Shown piece by piece: positions 10,451-21,620 of a stretch of DNA of 64,000 bases; the first letter of the stretch is position 1, and each line of letters opens with the position of its first letter. Source of the DNA: Paramoeba atlantica (Eukaryota > Discosea); NCBI GenBank assembly GCA_977017575.1, contig CDRNVI010000037.1, positions 62,001 to 126,000 on the forward strand, in the 5' to 3' direction. Position numbers and translations under genes: made by a program. The notes under the pieces are model-generated. The model ran no database searches and was not told the origin of the DNA. It saw only the letters and a program-made list of their open reading frames with translations.

Positions 10451-10900
10451 GTACCTATTTTTATGCACTGTATAGTTCTTTCTATACTATTCAGGTATCA
10501 TCCTCGATCAGAATAACTTAAGATGATGTTCCGATAGTTTACAACCGTCCATCCATAGTATTTCTCTCCTGCAAATAACAAACCGTTAGTCGTACAATCT
10601 GTTTTTCGGAGCAAAGAACTTCACAAAACAACAGATCACTTTCGTCCGTCTTCCTCAAACCTCTCCAATTGCCAAAACTGAACATCGATATTTACATGCA
10701 ACGGAACATCGCAGAACTCTCGGGATGTAAACATGGAACATCACAAACCACCCCTTTGTAAATATTTTTGCAGCAAATCCTTTCACATTCCTAGACTACT
10801 CCAACTCTGAGCTTATCCGATCATGTCATCATCTCCTTTCACTTTTATTATTCCTACAGTAAGTCCGTGTTGCATCCCTTTCAAAAATCCTTTTGACACA

Positions 10901-12004
10901 TTCTCTCGTAACAACGCGAGGTCGTCAGTCCCGGGTAATAGGGTGGGTGGATCCAATGCAAGTACCGACTGTCATCAACACGATGTCAGTCACTCTCAGA
11001 CGTCAAGCCATCTCCGTATGGTGAATGCGGAATAAACGGATGAGTCTCCCGTGCCACACAAGGTGGTACATGTTCTCGCAACAATGCGAGGTCGTCAGTC
11101 CCGGGTAATAGGGTGGGTGGATCCAATGCAAGTACCGACTGTCATCAACACGATGTCAGTCACTCTCAGACGTCATGCCGTCTCCGTATGGTGAATGCGG
11201 AATAAACGGATGAGTCTCCCGTGCCACACAAGGTGGTGCGTGTTCTCGCAACAACGCGAGGTCGTCAGTCCCGGGTAATAGGGTGGGTGGATCCAATGCA
11301 AGTACCGACTGTCATCAACACGATGTCAGTCACTCTCAGACGTCAAGTCGTCTCCGTATGCTAAATGCGGAATAAACGGATGAGTCTCCCGTGCCACACA
11401 AGGTGGTGCATGTTCTCGCAACAACGCGAGGTCGTCAGTTCCGAGTAATAGGGTGGGTGGATCCAATGCAAGTACCGACTGTCATCAACACGATGTCAGT
11501 CACTCTCAGACGTCATGCCGTCTCCGTATGGTGAATGCGGAATAAACGGATGAGTCTCCCGTGCCACACAAGGTGGTGCGTGTTCTCGCAACAACGCGAG
11601 GTCGTCAGTCCCGGGTAATAGGGTGGGTGGATCCAATGCAAGTACCGACTGTCATCAACACGATGTCAGTCACTCTCAGACGTCAAGTCGTCTCCGTATG
11701 CTAAATGCGGAATAAACGGATGAGTCTCCCGTGCCACACAAGGTGGTGCATGTTCTCGCAACAACGCGAGGTCGTCAGTTCCGAGTAATAGGGTGGGTGG
11801 ATCCAATGCAAGTACCGACTGTCATCAACACGATGTCAGTCACTCTCAGACGTCATGCCGTCTCCGTATGGTGAATGCGGAATAAACGTATGAGTCTCCC
11901 GTGCCACGCAAGGTGGTGCGTGTTCTCGCAACAACGCAAGGTCGTCAGTCCCGGGTAATAGGGTGGGTGGATCCAATGCAAGTACCGACTGTCATCAACA
12001 CGAT
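10901..12004. repeat. 170-bp tandem array (left part)
   Basis: The block GTCGTCAGTCCCGGGTAATA recurs at 10921, 11091, 11261, 11431, 11601, 11771 and 11941, an exact 170-bp step. Other marks are GGGTGGGTGGATCCAATGCA and GAGTCTCCCGTGCCACAC. The units at 11261 and 11431 form a dimer repeated at 11601 and 11771 (variants TATGCTAAATG versus TATGGTGAATG, and CAGTCCCGGG versus CAGTTCCGAG), so a 340-bp higher-order repeat is visible. The last unit is broken after CATCAACACGATG at 12004, where the non-LTR element starts. The array resumes at 21621. Confidence 0.95.
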
Positions 12005-12494
12005 GATGTTTCTGTACCTTGTATTTGTTTTCTTAAACTGTATCAACAACATGTCCGTTAATCTCACTTCCCCGCGGAATGTTGACAATGCGTTGCCGGA
12101 CCTCCCTCGAGCTTCCGCTGCGTACAGACGCAAACACTGCATTTCGTCCACAGCAGATCTCGACCCGTTAAGATACGACTTCTCACTGATCTGCGCTGGA
12201 CATATTTCCCCGACATTAAGGCTGTCAGCCAATGGTCCATAGTTAGAGAAAGAATCCCATCCGGGCAAGGTGCGGAAATAGCGATTACAAAACTATTAAA
12301 TAAGCATCAGCACACGCCCTGGTAGCTGAACACGCCAGGTCACGAGGAAAGAACACCCCCACACCACCTCCCTGCACCCAAACTGGGTTTCGATGCATGC
12401 AGATCCGACCCTGAACCTAGGAAAGACGTATTCCACCCCAAGCACGCTCAATAAAGCAGCCGTGAAGGCCTTATAGGGTAGAGAAATATGTGGA

Positions 12495-12722
12495 TTGAAA
12501 CACATAACAATAGAGCTCATAAGACAGAAGGAAAGATCACCAAGCGCTGAACCAACGGGATACGAAAAACCAAGCAGGACAGAAGAATCTCCGCACAAAA
12601 TCGCTGCTCCACGAACGTCCCTGAAAGGTAAACCTGATGAATACAAAGGACCATGCAAACACCGCTGCTTGAGAAAACTCTCCTGTGTGCACAAGTGCTG
12701 CAAAATACGTATACAGGGGTGA
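12495..12722 (+). pseudogene. retrotransposon ORF, first cysteine-histidine motif
   Basis: Frame with GPCKHRCLRKLSCVHKCCK, a C-x3-C type zinc-binding knuckle ending in HKCC. A similar motif EPCRHRCSAKLCCLHNCCK occurs in the second piece (13778-13840). The frame is cut at about 12713 by the TA-flanked element. Such CxHxC...CxHxCC motifs probably bind nucleic acid. The upstream start is not determined. Confidence 0.55.
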
Positions 12723-13473
12723 AAACTGCCATCTGGGGGGGTCTAAAATTAGCAAAAACTTTTCAATTTCGGAAAATAATACCGCATTCGAGAGCTCTCG
12801 CAGAGTTGTATGTCTTTGCACTGGTAGCTGCTGACATATCAAATTAGAACTCCAAATACCGAATAGGCCAAAAAAGCAAATTGTCACTTAAAGAATAATA
12901 AAAAATCTCAGATATTTTTAGGAGGCATTATTTTAAAACCCGTGTTGCATCCACAACATGCACCCTTCTTTTCTACGATGATTCTACAACGTATTCCGAA
13001 GTTTTTAAACTTATTATCAAACTTATCTTTGTCTTTTGCCTGAAGTTTATCGTAAAAAACATGAATCGTTCCACCCAGAGTTTCACAGTTCCCTAGTGGA
13101 CCCAAACACTTTGGTAAGTCCGGGAATAAGACTGTATTTTCTCGAAGTCGGCCACAAGAAGTAATCTTTGGTGTTCTTTAATCTTTCCTGGCAAAGTATA
13201 AGAACGGGCGTTCGAAACACCATGAGAATTCCTTGAGCGAACTCGCTTTTGGGGCGTAAAATGGGGCAAAAATGAAAAATTGCCATATTTTCACAAGAAA
13301 AAAAACATGTTTTTTTCTCATCGGGTTAAATCTTTCAAGCCGAGCGTTCCGAATACGCCAAAGACATACAACTCTGCGAGATCTCTCCAATGCGCTATTA
13401 TTTTCCAAAATTGGACAATTTTTACAAAATTTAGACCCCCCCCCAGATGGAAGTTTTCACCCCTGTACTTGTA
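12713..13473. mobile_element. TA-flanked non-autonomous DNA transposon with ~105-bp inverted ends
   Basis: The left end CAGGGGTGAAAACTGCCATC is matched by the right end GATGGAAGTTTTCACCCCTG, and the two ends stay similar as inverted repeats over about 105 bases, including AGAGTTGTATGTCTTT. Both are bordered by TA, the Tc1/mariner target. The interior (about 12830-13360) has no recognisable transposase. The C-rich end (TTTAGACCCCC...TTTTCACCCCTG) also occurs alone at 44000-44052 and, more distantly, at 6665-6712. It interrupts the retrotransposon ORF after CCK. Confidence 0.85.
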
Positions 13474-13717
13474 TGTACCGTTGCCAAGTGTGGACGCTCA
13501 GGACAACTTATCAACGAGAGCACCACCACCTGATGTCCAAGCAGGAACCGCAAACCCCACCATCCTCGGGTCATGTGAGAAGGAAGAGGAAGAAAGAGGA
13601 AGAAATCAATCTTGATCTTTCAAGATTAGATTCACAAGAAGAATCAGAGATCCTCTTTCTTCCTCTTTCTTCCTCTTTCAAGACTAGATTCTTTCAGAAT
13701 CTTGATCTCCTCATCAT

Positions 13718-14423
13718 GTGCCACCCTCTGGCGCGACTCCTAGAAATGCAACACTTCACTCACTGAACACCGCACGAGTAGAACCATGCCGTCACCGATG
13801 CTCCGCCAAGTTATGCTGTCTGCACAACTGTTGCAAAATATATGGACCACTCAGGTGCAATGAACCCCTCGTCCGACCTTCTCCTCTCCCCCCTGTTTCG
13901 CACACTACGGAAGGTCGAGTTCCATCGTGGGATGAAACAAACGAAAAGGAACGCCTTCGTCTGCTTGAACAACACAAATCCATAGCAGGAGGGAAAATGT
14001 GTCTAAAGCTTAACGACGACCAATGGAAAGCCGTCGAAAATAAGGCATACGATGCATGCCGAAGAATACTACATCCCATAGTAGACACCCCGGAAATCGC
14101 CGTCAAAAACGCAGAACTCTTGGGGGTCCTCTATGGCGGTGGCGGTCTATGAAATTGCACATGAAATAAATCCCACCAAAGGTTTCCTCACACGATCGAA
14201 TCGCGGACACGCCCGATTTAAGCACCGACCTCTTTCCTCTGAAAATGCAGCTCATCAAATGGCAAAACACATACGCAGCCAAAAGAAATCACTACGCTAC
14301 ACGCACGGAACGGACCGCCAAGAGCTCCGTCGCTGCATTAAGGAAAGCGAGAAACTAGAGAAAGTATACTCAGAAGAGGCCAAAGCTCATAAAACACAGC
14401 TAGAGAGGCATTGGGCCCATAGT
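13718..14423 (+). pseudogene. retrotransposon ORF, segment before the reverse transcriptase
   Basis: Frames with a second cysteine-histidine motif (PCRHRCSAKLCCLHNCCK) and, further on, AHQMAKHIRSQKKSLRYTH and REL-like basic helices up to ERHWAHS at 14423. Two forward frames overlap at about 14133-14152, so a small frame change lies there. The ORF is then split by the hAT-like element and resumes at 19085 with HSRFTRNPW in the same register across the duplicated CATAGT. An inverted purine/pyrimidine tract (about 13580-13690, GAGGAAGAAAGAGGAAG and its complement) lies just upstream. Confidence 0.6.
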
Positions 14424-15301
14424 CATAGTCTAACTAGTATTTTAGTACGTACTAAAATACTAGTAATCGACTAGTACGTACTATGAGATACTACTTTTTT
14501 GGAATGGAAGGATTTTTTTTCTCAGGTATTGCGGCACTCCTATAAAAAATCGTTACTTTTGATCGAAACAGACGAGACAACCTATTTTGCATGGGCATAG
14601 TACAGTATAGAGAACTTTTGCGAGTATTTTCACGGTCGACGTGGAGCTCTGCTTTTAGAGAGGGATGGGGATAACTTAAAGAGGAATGATAACTGCTGCT
14701 CGAGAATTGCTGATGGGGGATTATAACTGCTGATGATGAGGAACCATCGCAAGGTTGCGGGTGTTAAGAATAAGAAGCTGAGATACACAAGGGGTCATAA
14801 GAGGCACCATGAAAATAGTATTTCATAGAGGCGAAAAGAAAATTTTTGTAATACGAATAATAAAACTATGTGAAAAGTTTTACAAAAAAAATAGAAAGGG
14901 GGAATGACGTGTGAATCGTGCCAGTACCTCATTGGTATGCGCGTATATATTACTTCCTCGTATATTCTACGTATATTGCTTTGATATACGTTGATGTATA
15001 TGACGAACAAACGAATCAGGAAAACCATTGTTACCCGGATGGTGGTAAGATACGCCACCTAAAAGAAAAAATCGCCCAGCGGAGTAAACTACATTTCGGA
15101 GTAAACTACAATTACAAAACTACAATACAAAAAGAAACTACATTTCTACCAAATTGTATCAGGAACATCATTTTTAAGCTCACAATTTGATTAATTAAAA
15201 ATAATTCGAACTGATATTAAAAAACTTAATAAATTTGCTCTGATATTAATTCAATTTGAGCCATACTTCTGCGCCACATTAATTATTTGTTTTATGATTT
15301 G

Positions 15302-17720
15302 TCACTCTTCTTTCGAGAACTGCTCGCCCGGTAAGGTAAAGATCCTTCGTTTCCACGTAAAAACATTTGGGCCGCCACCACGTCTGTCCGGATACGAGCT
15401 TGACGGGAAGTGTACTTCCAGGAAAGCACAGAAAGAACTGAGTCGCACGCCGTTACGAGAGGGGGAGCCATAAATAATGCTGTGCCGCTTCATGAATCGT
15501 GGAGAAACGCTTGGACCCAACTTCGTGCCACCACTGAACATCGCTCATACCACAAGTCCACTCGTAATCTTGGCAAGTCGTATATGCGTCCCACTCCTCT
15601 CGAGTAAAATCAAAAATGTAGGTGTTCCCGTTCCTAGTAAGTCGTTGGCCCGCTGAATTGATAATGGCTCTTTGCCACGAGGTCGGGCGGATAAAACTAT
15701 CCACTCCGGAGAAAACCACATAATACCGGCCCAAATTTTTACATCGTATTCAGAAGCCACTCGTTTGACATGTTTGTTCACGGATTCCACTACTTTCGGC
15801 TCCGAAGAGTCTACTAGCTGACGCAAGGTTGGGTACACTAGGGCAGCCATAGGCTGATCATGCATGTCGGAAAAATTTTCCTGTGCGATGCGTAATGGCA
15901 TGCACTCGTTTAGGAAATCTTTTGCTGCCTTCATTAGATCATTCAAAGGATGTTTGGCAAATATTTCAGCGAGGTCGTGAACAGATTGGGGAGCTCGGAG
16001 ACCTTCTAGTTCACTCTTAATAAAGGATGCGACAGTGGGCATCTGCTCTGATAGGAACTTTATACTCTCAAACTTGTCGGAGATCCAGCGTGTGACCCCA
16101 CCGTGTTTGGGAGACGTCACAGCCCGTACTTTGTGGAAGTGAGCAATAGATTGTTTGAGCAATGTTTTCCCGGTCCGTGCTTCCTATAGGACGAATGCGT
16201 GAATATATTTCTTCTTCTGCAGAAACAAGGGAGTCGTGGATATTTGCCATGCTAGACTCTATTTCACGTCTTGCGACGTTGTTTACGGGAGCCCCATCCG
16301 CCATTATAAACCCCCGCTCACGAAAAGTGACCCCCCTCTTTTTTTTCGTACAAATGTCCGTTTGAGCTGTTTTTTGTTGCATTTTGCAGATCTCAACACA
16401 AGGACTTTGCGCGTGCAGAAATGAGACAAAAAGAAACGAATACTCACAATTTAGAGAAGAATTACCATTTTGTCACTTTTTCGCCCTTCAATCTTATACA
16501 CTCCTTAAGTCGAGAATCAAAACTTAATACTGTTTTGTCGATCACTTTTTGAGTTAAAGAAGACCATGCTTTACATACACATCGGATAAGTGAAGGTTTG
16601 TCCGATGGGGTTTGTTCGTCTACCGCCTCTTGGACCATAGACCAGACGTTTTCTATGGGGGAAAGGTCGGGCGAGTTGGGGGGCCAGTTTCTTAGAACAT
16701 CACTCATTCAATTCTCAATATACTCTTTGGAGGCACGGGCAGTATGTGCCGTTGCCCCATCCTGTTGAAATACACTATTAGGGGGGAAATCTACCTGTTT
16801 TAATGTTTCTATGTACGTCTCACTTGTAATAGATGTGTCATTGTAGATGTCTCACTTGTAATAGATGGTCACAGGACTCAAAGTGTATTCCCCGCTAGAT
16901 TTTTTTTCGTTCAGATATTTTTTGATTATCCTTCTAGAGACGTTAAAATCACGGGATAATTGTTTTATCGGAACACCTTCTGCCTGTCTCATCTTCAAAA
17001 GAACCTTACCACTATCCGTAAGCCCCCCTTTTGGGAGCCGATATGGTGATTTGGTAATTTTTGGAAAAAAAAGTTGAAAAACCAATTAAGTTTTTTGACT
17101 AAATTTTAAAATTTTAAAATGAGCTAAAAACAGCGGGAACGTACAGATCTCGAAATTTTGAACGAAAAAGTGATATGATAACCCACCGACGCCCCCCTGT
17201 GCTAAAAATAAGGGGGGGTCACTTATTCGTGAGCGGGGGTTTATATCGAAGTTTGCAAAGACGAGCATCCGATAGGCAAGAGCGAAGAACTTCCATCGAG
17301 GATTGCGCCATTTCAACTCCATTGAATGACTTGTGTTTCGGATGGTAAATCGGAGGGAGAAGGAAGTTCCGGTCCACGACGTACAAGATTGCGATAAGTA
17401 CGTGTTCATTTAAAACTTTGTCAACCCCCCCCGTCTACCGCCAACCCAAAGAATTTCGCTCCGTCAATGCTGCGCCGAATATCATCCCAAATCATATCGG
17501 CAATCCGACGCTCGCTAAGGTGAAACTCGCGAGGAGAAGGAAGAATGCAAGCAACTTCTGAAGGTGAGACATCAGCAGGGAACTCCTCAAACAGGAGTCG
17601 AACACAACCCAGGAACCCCTCGGTAGATAGATTACTTTGTGCGGCAAAACATGGAAGGGCTTCGGAGATATACTCTTCTAAAGACTTTGGGTTCGTTGTC
17701 TCCGCAGAGTCTTCACTCAA
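15302..17720 (-). pseudogene. hAT-like transposase, split by a Tc1 element
   Basis: Reading on the - strand, 17720-17421 gives MSEDSAETTNPKSLEEYISE and ends in IDGAKFFGLAVDGGG. Traces follow in another frame (about 17409-17250, YRMLVFANFDIN). After the Tc1 insertion, the frame at 16308-16163 continues with MADGAPVNNVARREIE, then 16162-15545 (SPKHGGVTRWISDKFESIKF) and 15734-15453 with DVQWWHEVGSKRFSTIHEAAQHYL. The last part fits the hAT C-terminal dimerisation region, where WW, an A-x-x-x-L pattern and LPxS recur. Several frame changes make it inactive. A relative of its N-terminal part is at 62100-62621. Confidence 0.7.
16309..17241 (-). mobile_element. Tc1/mariner element, broken, nested in the hAT-like element
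   Basis: Inverted ends AACCCCCGCTCACGAAAAGTG and the complement of CACTTATTCGTGAGCGGGGG lie between TA dinucleotides (16307-16308, 17242-17243). On the - strand, 17085-16852 codes a helix-turn-helix N-terminus (GLTDSGKVLLKMRQAEGVP, LSRDFNVSRRIIKKYL). The C-terminal piece at 16707-16462 has NWPPNSPDLSPIENVWSMV, the last catalytic acid of the Tc1 DDE/D core. The pieces are in different frames, so the transposase is broken. A decayed copy of the same family is at 60941-61715. Confidence 0.85.
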
Positions 17721-18199
17721 GTCTTAAGATTTCGAGCAGCACTCCTTGTAGTGCTTGTAACACACATTTTCTCCCTTGCTGTGGGACAACCAGCCTCAAA
17801 GATTACATCGAATGTGCTGTGTGTGTCCCATCGCATCGTTTCGGATGCCGGGGACGCTTTTGCGTGCCCAATCAAGGCACAACCGTTCCGAACTTAGGTT
17901 ACACCTCTCGTACACCAAATGTCGTTGGCGACGAAGGCTCGCACAGGACTATGATTTTTAGCAGAGGCCCGTCGGCGCGTGTTTTCCGGAACGGGTGTGG
18001 AAACGTGTTCCGCTGTGTTATCTCTCATATGAAGGGAAAGTCGTGTTTAATAAAATGCAATATTCTAAGTAGACAAGAATGATATGATTTGTATACCACT
18101 GTAACCCAAAGATTAAATTAAATCAGCGTATTATACAAAGCAAAAAGATTGGGGCAACTACGGCGAAACTTATTTTCCAAGAATATGCACTCACCAAAG

Positions 18200-19030
18200 T
18201 TGTGGATTTTCAATGTCAGTGCAACAATTTGTCATACTCAGTGCAACAAATTAATAATAATTGTCATACTCAGCGCAACAAAAGGTTAATTTCTACATAA
18301 TACACTTCATATACTAATTTCTACATAATTCAGTTCATTCATGCCAAAGTACAGAAGATTATCTGAAAACAATCGCAAAGATATTCAAACGATGTTTGAA
18401 AGTGGCGCCACGAAGAGGGAAATTGCCCGATCGATTGATAAGTCCCCAAGTACGGTATGTCGTGAGCTGGCACGCAACAGGAAAAGAGGTGGGCAATGGG
18501 AAAAGGGGGCCGTTGAAAACATGAATGGTCTGGTCCGTCAGTATCACACCAAGTCAGATACTTTTGAGGAGTTGACACAGCGCGAAGTTAGTAAGACGGC
18601 CAACAAACTGAACAAACGGCCACGAAAGTGCTTGAAATGATTCTCCCCAAAGAGCTTGGAAGGCCAAATTTTACTATAAAGAGACGGTACTATACATGAA
18701 AGCAGTAAGTTGTATAGCCGTAAGTTGTAAAGCAGTAAAGGTAAAAAGTTTATCTCTTTACTAAAGAAACGCGTTATGTTGTTCCGTCAATATCGATTAT
18801 CCAGGTACTCCTTTTTTCTTCTCCTTACATAATTTTTTTTCTTAATCCATTGTTTCTTTCTTAACATGGCTCATACAATCCCGCGTCCGTTTGTGGTGCT
18901 GTCCGACCGAAAAAACAGTCTTGCACTGAGTATGCGAAAATCCTGACATCCGGAACACACCCATATTTTTCTCATTTTTGTTGCACTGAGTATGACAAAA
19001 AGGTGTTGCACTGAGTATGACAATCCACAA
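18200..19030 (+). mobile_element. IS30-like transposon, internally deleted
   Basis: Ends are TTGTGGAT ... ATCCACAA (18200-18207, 19023-19030). Inside each end lie copies of GTCATACTCAGTGCAACA, in inverted orientation at the other side (TTGCACTGAGTATGACA at about 18984-19000 and 19005-19021; also 18908-18923 with a variant). Left copies lie at 18211-18250 and 18257-18280. It codes for one short IS30-type protein (18341-18640). The target duplication is unclear. The element lies just inside the right end of the hAT-like element. Confidence 0.7.
18341..18640 (+). CDS. IS30-family transposase, central part missing
   Basis: A 99-residue protein. Residues 1-47 match the IS30 helix-turn-helix, with YRRLSENNRKDIQTMFESG, then REIARSIDKSPSTVCRELARN. 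Residues about 52-95 match the IS30 C-terminus: WEKGAVENMNGLVRQYHTK and VSKTANKLNKRPRKCL, including the last catalytic Glu in VENMNG. Full IS30 transposases are about 300-350 residues. The central part with the first two catalytic Asp residues is absent, so this copy cannot cut DNA, although it may bind ends. IS30 is a bacterial family. Position inside a eukaryotic hAT-like element argues against contamination. Confidence 0.8.
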   Translation: MPKYRRLSENNRKDIQTMFESGATKREIARSIDKSPSTVCRELARNRKRGGQWEKGAVENMNGLVRQYHTKSDTFEELTQREVSKTANKLNKRPRKCLK

Positions 19031-19084
19031 GTAGTATCTCATAGTACGTACTATAGTACGTACTGAAATACTAGACAGACTACG

Positions 19085-21532
19085 CATAGTAGATTCACAA
19101 GGAATCCGTGGACAGCAGCATCCGAGTCGTTGGACCGTACATCTACTTCCGTCATCTCCGAGTATCCTGAATGCGATTTACCTACAGTAGAAGAATATTT
19201 TACAGCAGTCACAGCACCTCATGCCGAAGAGCACCGCCTGCCTCCGAATGACGTACTTGGTCCCATACCCATCAACGAAATGACATGGTCTCCACAAACC
19301 GCGCAAGAGGTTGCAGACGCACTAAGCAGCAAAAGAAACGCAAGTTCGCCAGAACGTGACACGATTACAAACGCGCTGCTAAAACGATGTAAATATCTAT
19401 ACCCACGTATAGCGGTCACTTTTAATGATCTTCTGCGCCACGGTATCTGCCCGCCATGTTGGTCCTCCGCCATAGTTAAACTCATTCACAAAGGAGGCGA
19501 CAAGCACACCCCGAAAAATTGGAGACCTATCTCCCGGCAAATTATTCAATAGCATAATCGGACACCAAATTCTGGCACATGCCGTGTCCTCTGGATTCCT
19601 AGATACCACCGTGCAAAAAGGCTTTCTTCCGAAGATGAGTAGTACACTGGAACACACGCAAGTTCTATCCGAAATACTGCAATACTACCGCCAAGACAAA
19701 AGGCAATACTGTCTTACGCAGTTTGATCTCAGCAATGCATTCGGTTCGGTCCCCCACAACATCATCTTCGAGGCACTACGATGGGCAAAAATTTCACCAC
19801 AAATTGTATCCTATGTTGAAAGCATGTACTCACACGCAGAAATGCGTATAAAGTGTGCCGAAGGATTGTCACGCGCAATACCGATACATAGAGGCGTACT
19901 ACAAGGAGATACCCTCTCCCCCATAAGTTTTAACCTAGTGATGGAAACTGTATTACGATACCTCAAGCAATCGTGCCCTCGGTATGGCCTTGACTATCCA
20001 GACACTCCAAGACATTTCCTGAAAGCCTATGTTGACGATCTGACGATACTGACTAGCAGCGACAGCGATATGCAGAGCGCGACGAATACACTTGAAACTG
20101 CACTGAAACGAATAGGACTCTCAATAAACGTAGACAAGAGCCGTACACAATGCATGTCCATGCGCGAAGGTAGCGAGCACCCAGGGTACATGACCAGGAA
20201 ACCGAGAATCATCATCGAAGGCAGAGCTATACCACATATATGTGACCGCGGAAGTACTTTTTTGGGAATGACCATAGCGCCAGGAGGACAACAAGCGAAG
20301 GAACATGGATGTCAGACTAAAAACATGGCTTTGGAATGTCGACGAAAGTCCACATAGCCTCCCCGAAAAACTTTGGATCTAGAATCATATCTCGTCTGCG
20401 CTATATTCTTACTGTTCATCCATGTGTCACATTCAACTTTGTGTTGCGACTGCAGAAACGAGTTACGCGTCACCTTAAGAAATGGATCAACGCAGCATCC
20501 AAAACCTGCACTGAAATTCTATATACTGAACGAGGGTGGAACCTTAAAAGTTTATCCAAGCTGTGGTCCGAATGCTCTATCCTAGCCCTAACACAGATGC
20601 ACAAGTCACGGGACCCATCAATAAAGGCTGCACTACCCCGAATCAAACAAGAAGAAGAAAAGCGATCATCTGGTCATATTCGCCCAAGCGCTGAAGCCCT
20701 TCAACACCTTTATAATGCGCGAAAAGCGCAACAGTTAGCACGTGAACATCACGACTCATATGTCATTAGTCACCTGCAGAGAAGGGCACCAACAGCTGCA
20801 AAATGGTGGAACCTCCCCTCGGAAGCCGATCTGGCTAAAGAGTTCTCCGCAGCCCTAAACGATCTCAATAGTGAAAAACTCTCTCGCTTCGCGGCATCAG
20901 TTCTAACACTAACACCACTGCCATCTAGAACGAATCTTCGGCTCTGGGGCCTACGACGTGCCAATGTATTGTGCCCTATATGCCAGACCGAGCCTCAAAC
21001 CACAAGGCACGTGCTCTCGGGGTGCAAGGAGTCTCTCCGACAAGGAAGATACACCATCCGTCACGACATGCTGCTTGAAGAGCTGGGGAAACATCTACTG
21101 CGGTCGCCGCATACCAAAACAATACACCTTGATATCCCGGGTTTTAGGAATGCCCCGGCCTGGCTCGGCACCCGTGACGACCTACTACGCCCCGATGGGT
21201 TGATTACACTGAAGGATGGAAGTGAGTTCATTATTGAACTCACTGTGCCCTGGGAAGAGAACCAGTCTCAGGCGCACGAGGGCAAATCCCGAAAATATAA
21301 TGCCCTATTTCATGAACGACGCACACTCAACCCTAGGACAAACCTTCTTGTTTTCGAAGTGGGAGCCCGCGGCTCGCTACTTACCTCCTGCCGGACCCTT
21401 AATCTCCTCTTTGACGAGGACACAAAGCTTGCAGAAAATTGTCGGCGAAGTCTGATGCAGACCGCCCTTCGAGGCAGTTTCATTATCTGGCAGAATCGAG
21501 AATCTGCCATGTGGACAGAAGAGCGTATTTAG
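19085..21532 (+). pseudogene. non-LTR reverse transcriptase with C-terminal restriction-like endonuclease
   Basis: The RT domain is spread over three forward frames: to about 19550 (PKNWRPIS, motif 2a), 19555-20330 (QFDLSNAFGSVPHNII, GVLQGDTLSPISFNLVME, and the catalytic YVDDLTIL), and 20336-21532. The last frame carries the thumb, a zinc motif CPICQTEPQTTRHVLSGCK and the REL-ENDO core with RPDGLITLKDGSEFIIELTV and the E/K region to SRKYNAL. RPD...(D/E)-x-T-x-P with a CCHC motif before it is typical of R2, CRE and NeSL groups. Frame changes near 19550 and 20330 make it inactive. SLACS/CZAR/CRE of trypanosomatids insert in spliced-leader genes. This one sits in the 170-bp array. Confidence 0.88.
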
Positions 21533-21620
21533 CGTTTGTAAAAGATGAGTCTGGGGAGCGTCATATGCGCCCCCGGACTTATCTACATATTCTCTGCCTT
21601 ATGAAGGCATGATAAAATAT

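Larger units (their letters stand above)
14424..19084. mobile_element. hAT-like DNA transposon with nested insertions
   Basis: The left end CATAGTCTAACTAGTATTTT and the complement of the right end CGTAGTCTGTCTAGTATTTC match. The repeats run on through AGTACGTACT and a palindrome-rich stretch to GTACTATGAGATACTAC (right end mirrored at 19031-19084). The target duplication is CATAGT (14418-14423, 19085-19090). It could be 8 bp with one mismatch (CCCATAGT / CGCATAGT), the hAT size. A hAT-like transposase lies on the - strand (about 15302-17720). It is itself split by a Tc1 element (16309-17241), and an IS30-like element sits near the right end (18200-19030). The insertion splits the retrotransposon ORF. 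Confidence 0.8.
12005..21620 (+). mobile_element. REL-endonuclease non-LTR retrotransposon (R2/CRE-like) inserted in the 170-bp array
   Basis: Both flanks are the 170-bp array. The left unit stops at ACGATG (12004) and the right one starts at AGTCACTCTC (21621), so only the TC between them in an intact unit is lost. The element codes on the + strand for N-terminal cysteine-histidine motifs, a reverse transcriptase and a C-terminal restriction-like endonuclease. It ends in an A-rich tail (GATAAAATAT). It is interrupted by a 0.76-kb TA-flanked element (12713-13473) and by a 4.7-kb hAT-like element (14424-19084). Without these it would be about 4.2 kb. Frame changes mean it is not intact. R2, CRE, SLACS and CZAR are the known site-specific relatives. 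Confidence 0.85.

Noticed and set aside
10901-12004. CRISPR-like array
   Set aside because: Units are 170 bp with no separate unique spacers and a direct head-to-tail order; a tandem satellite in a eukaryote.
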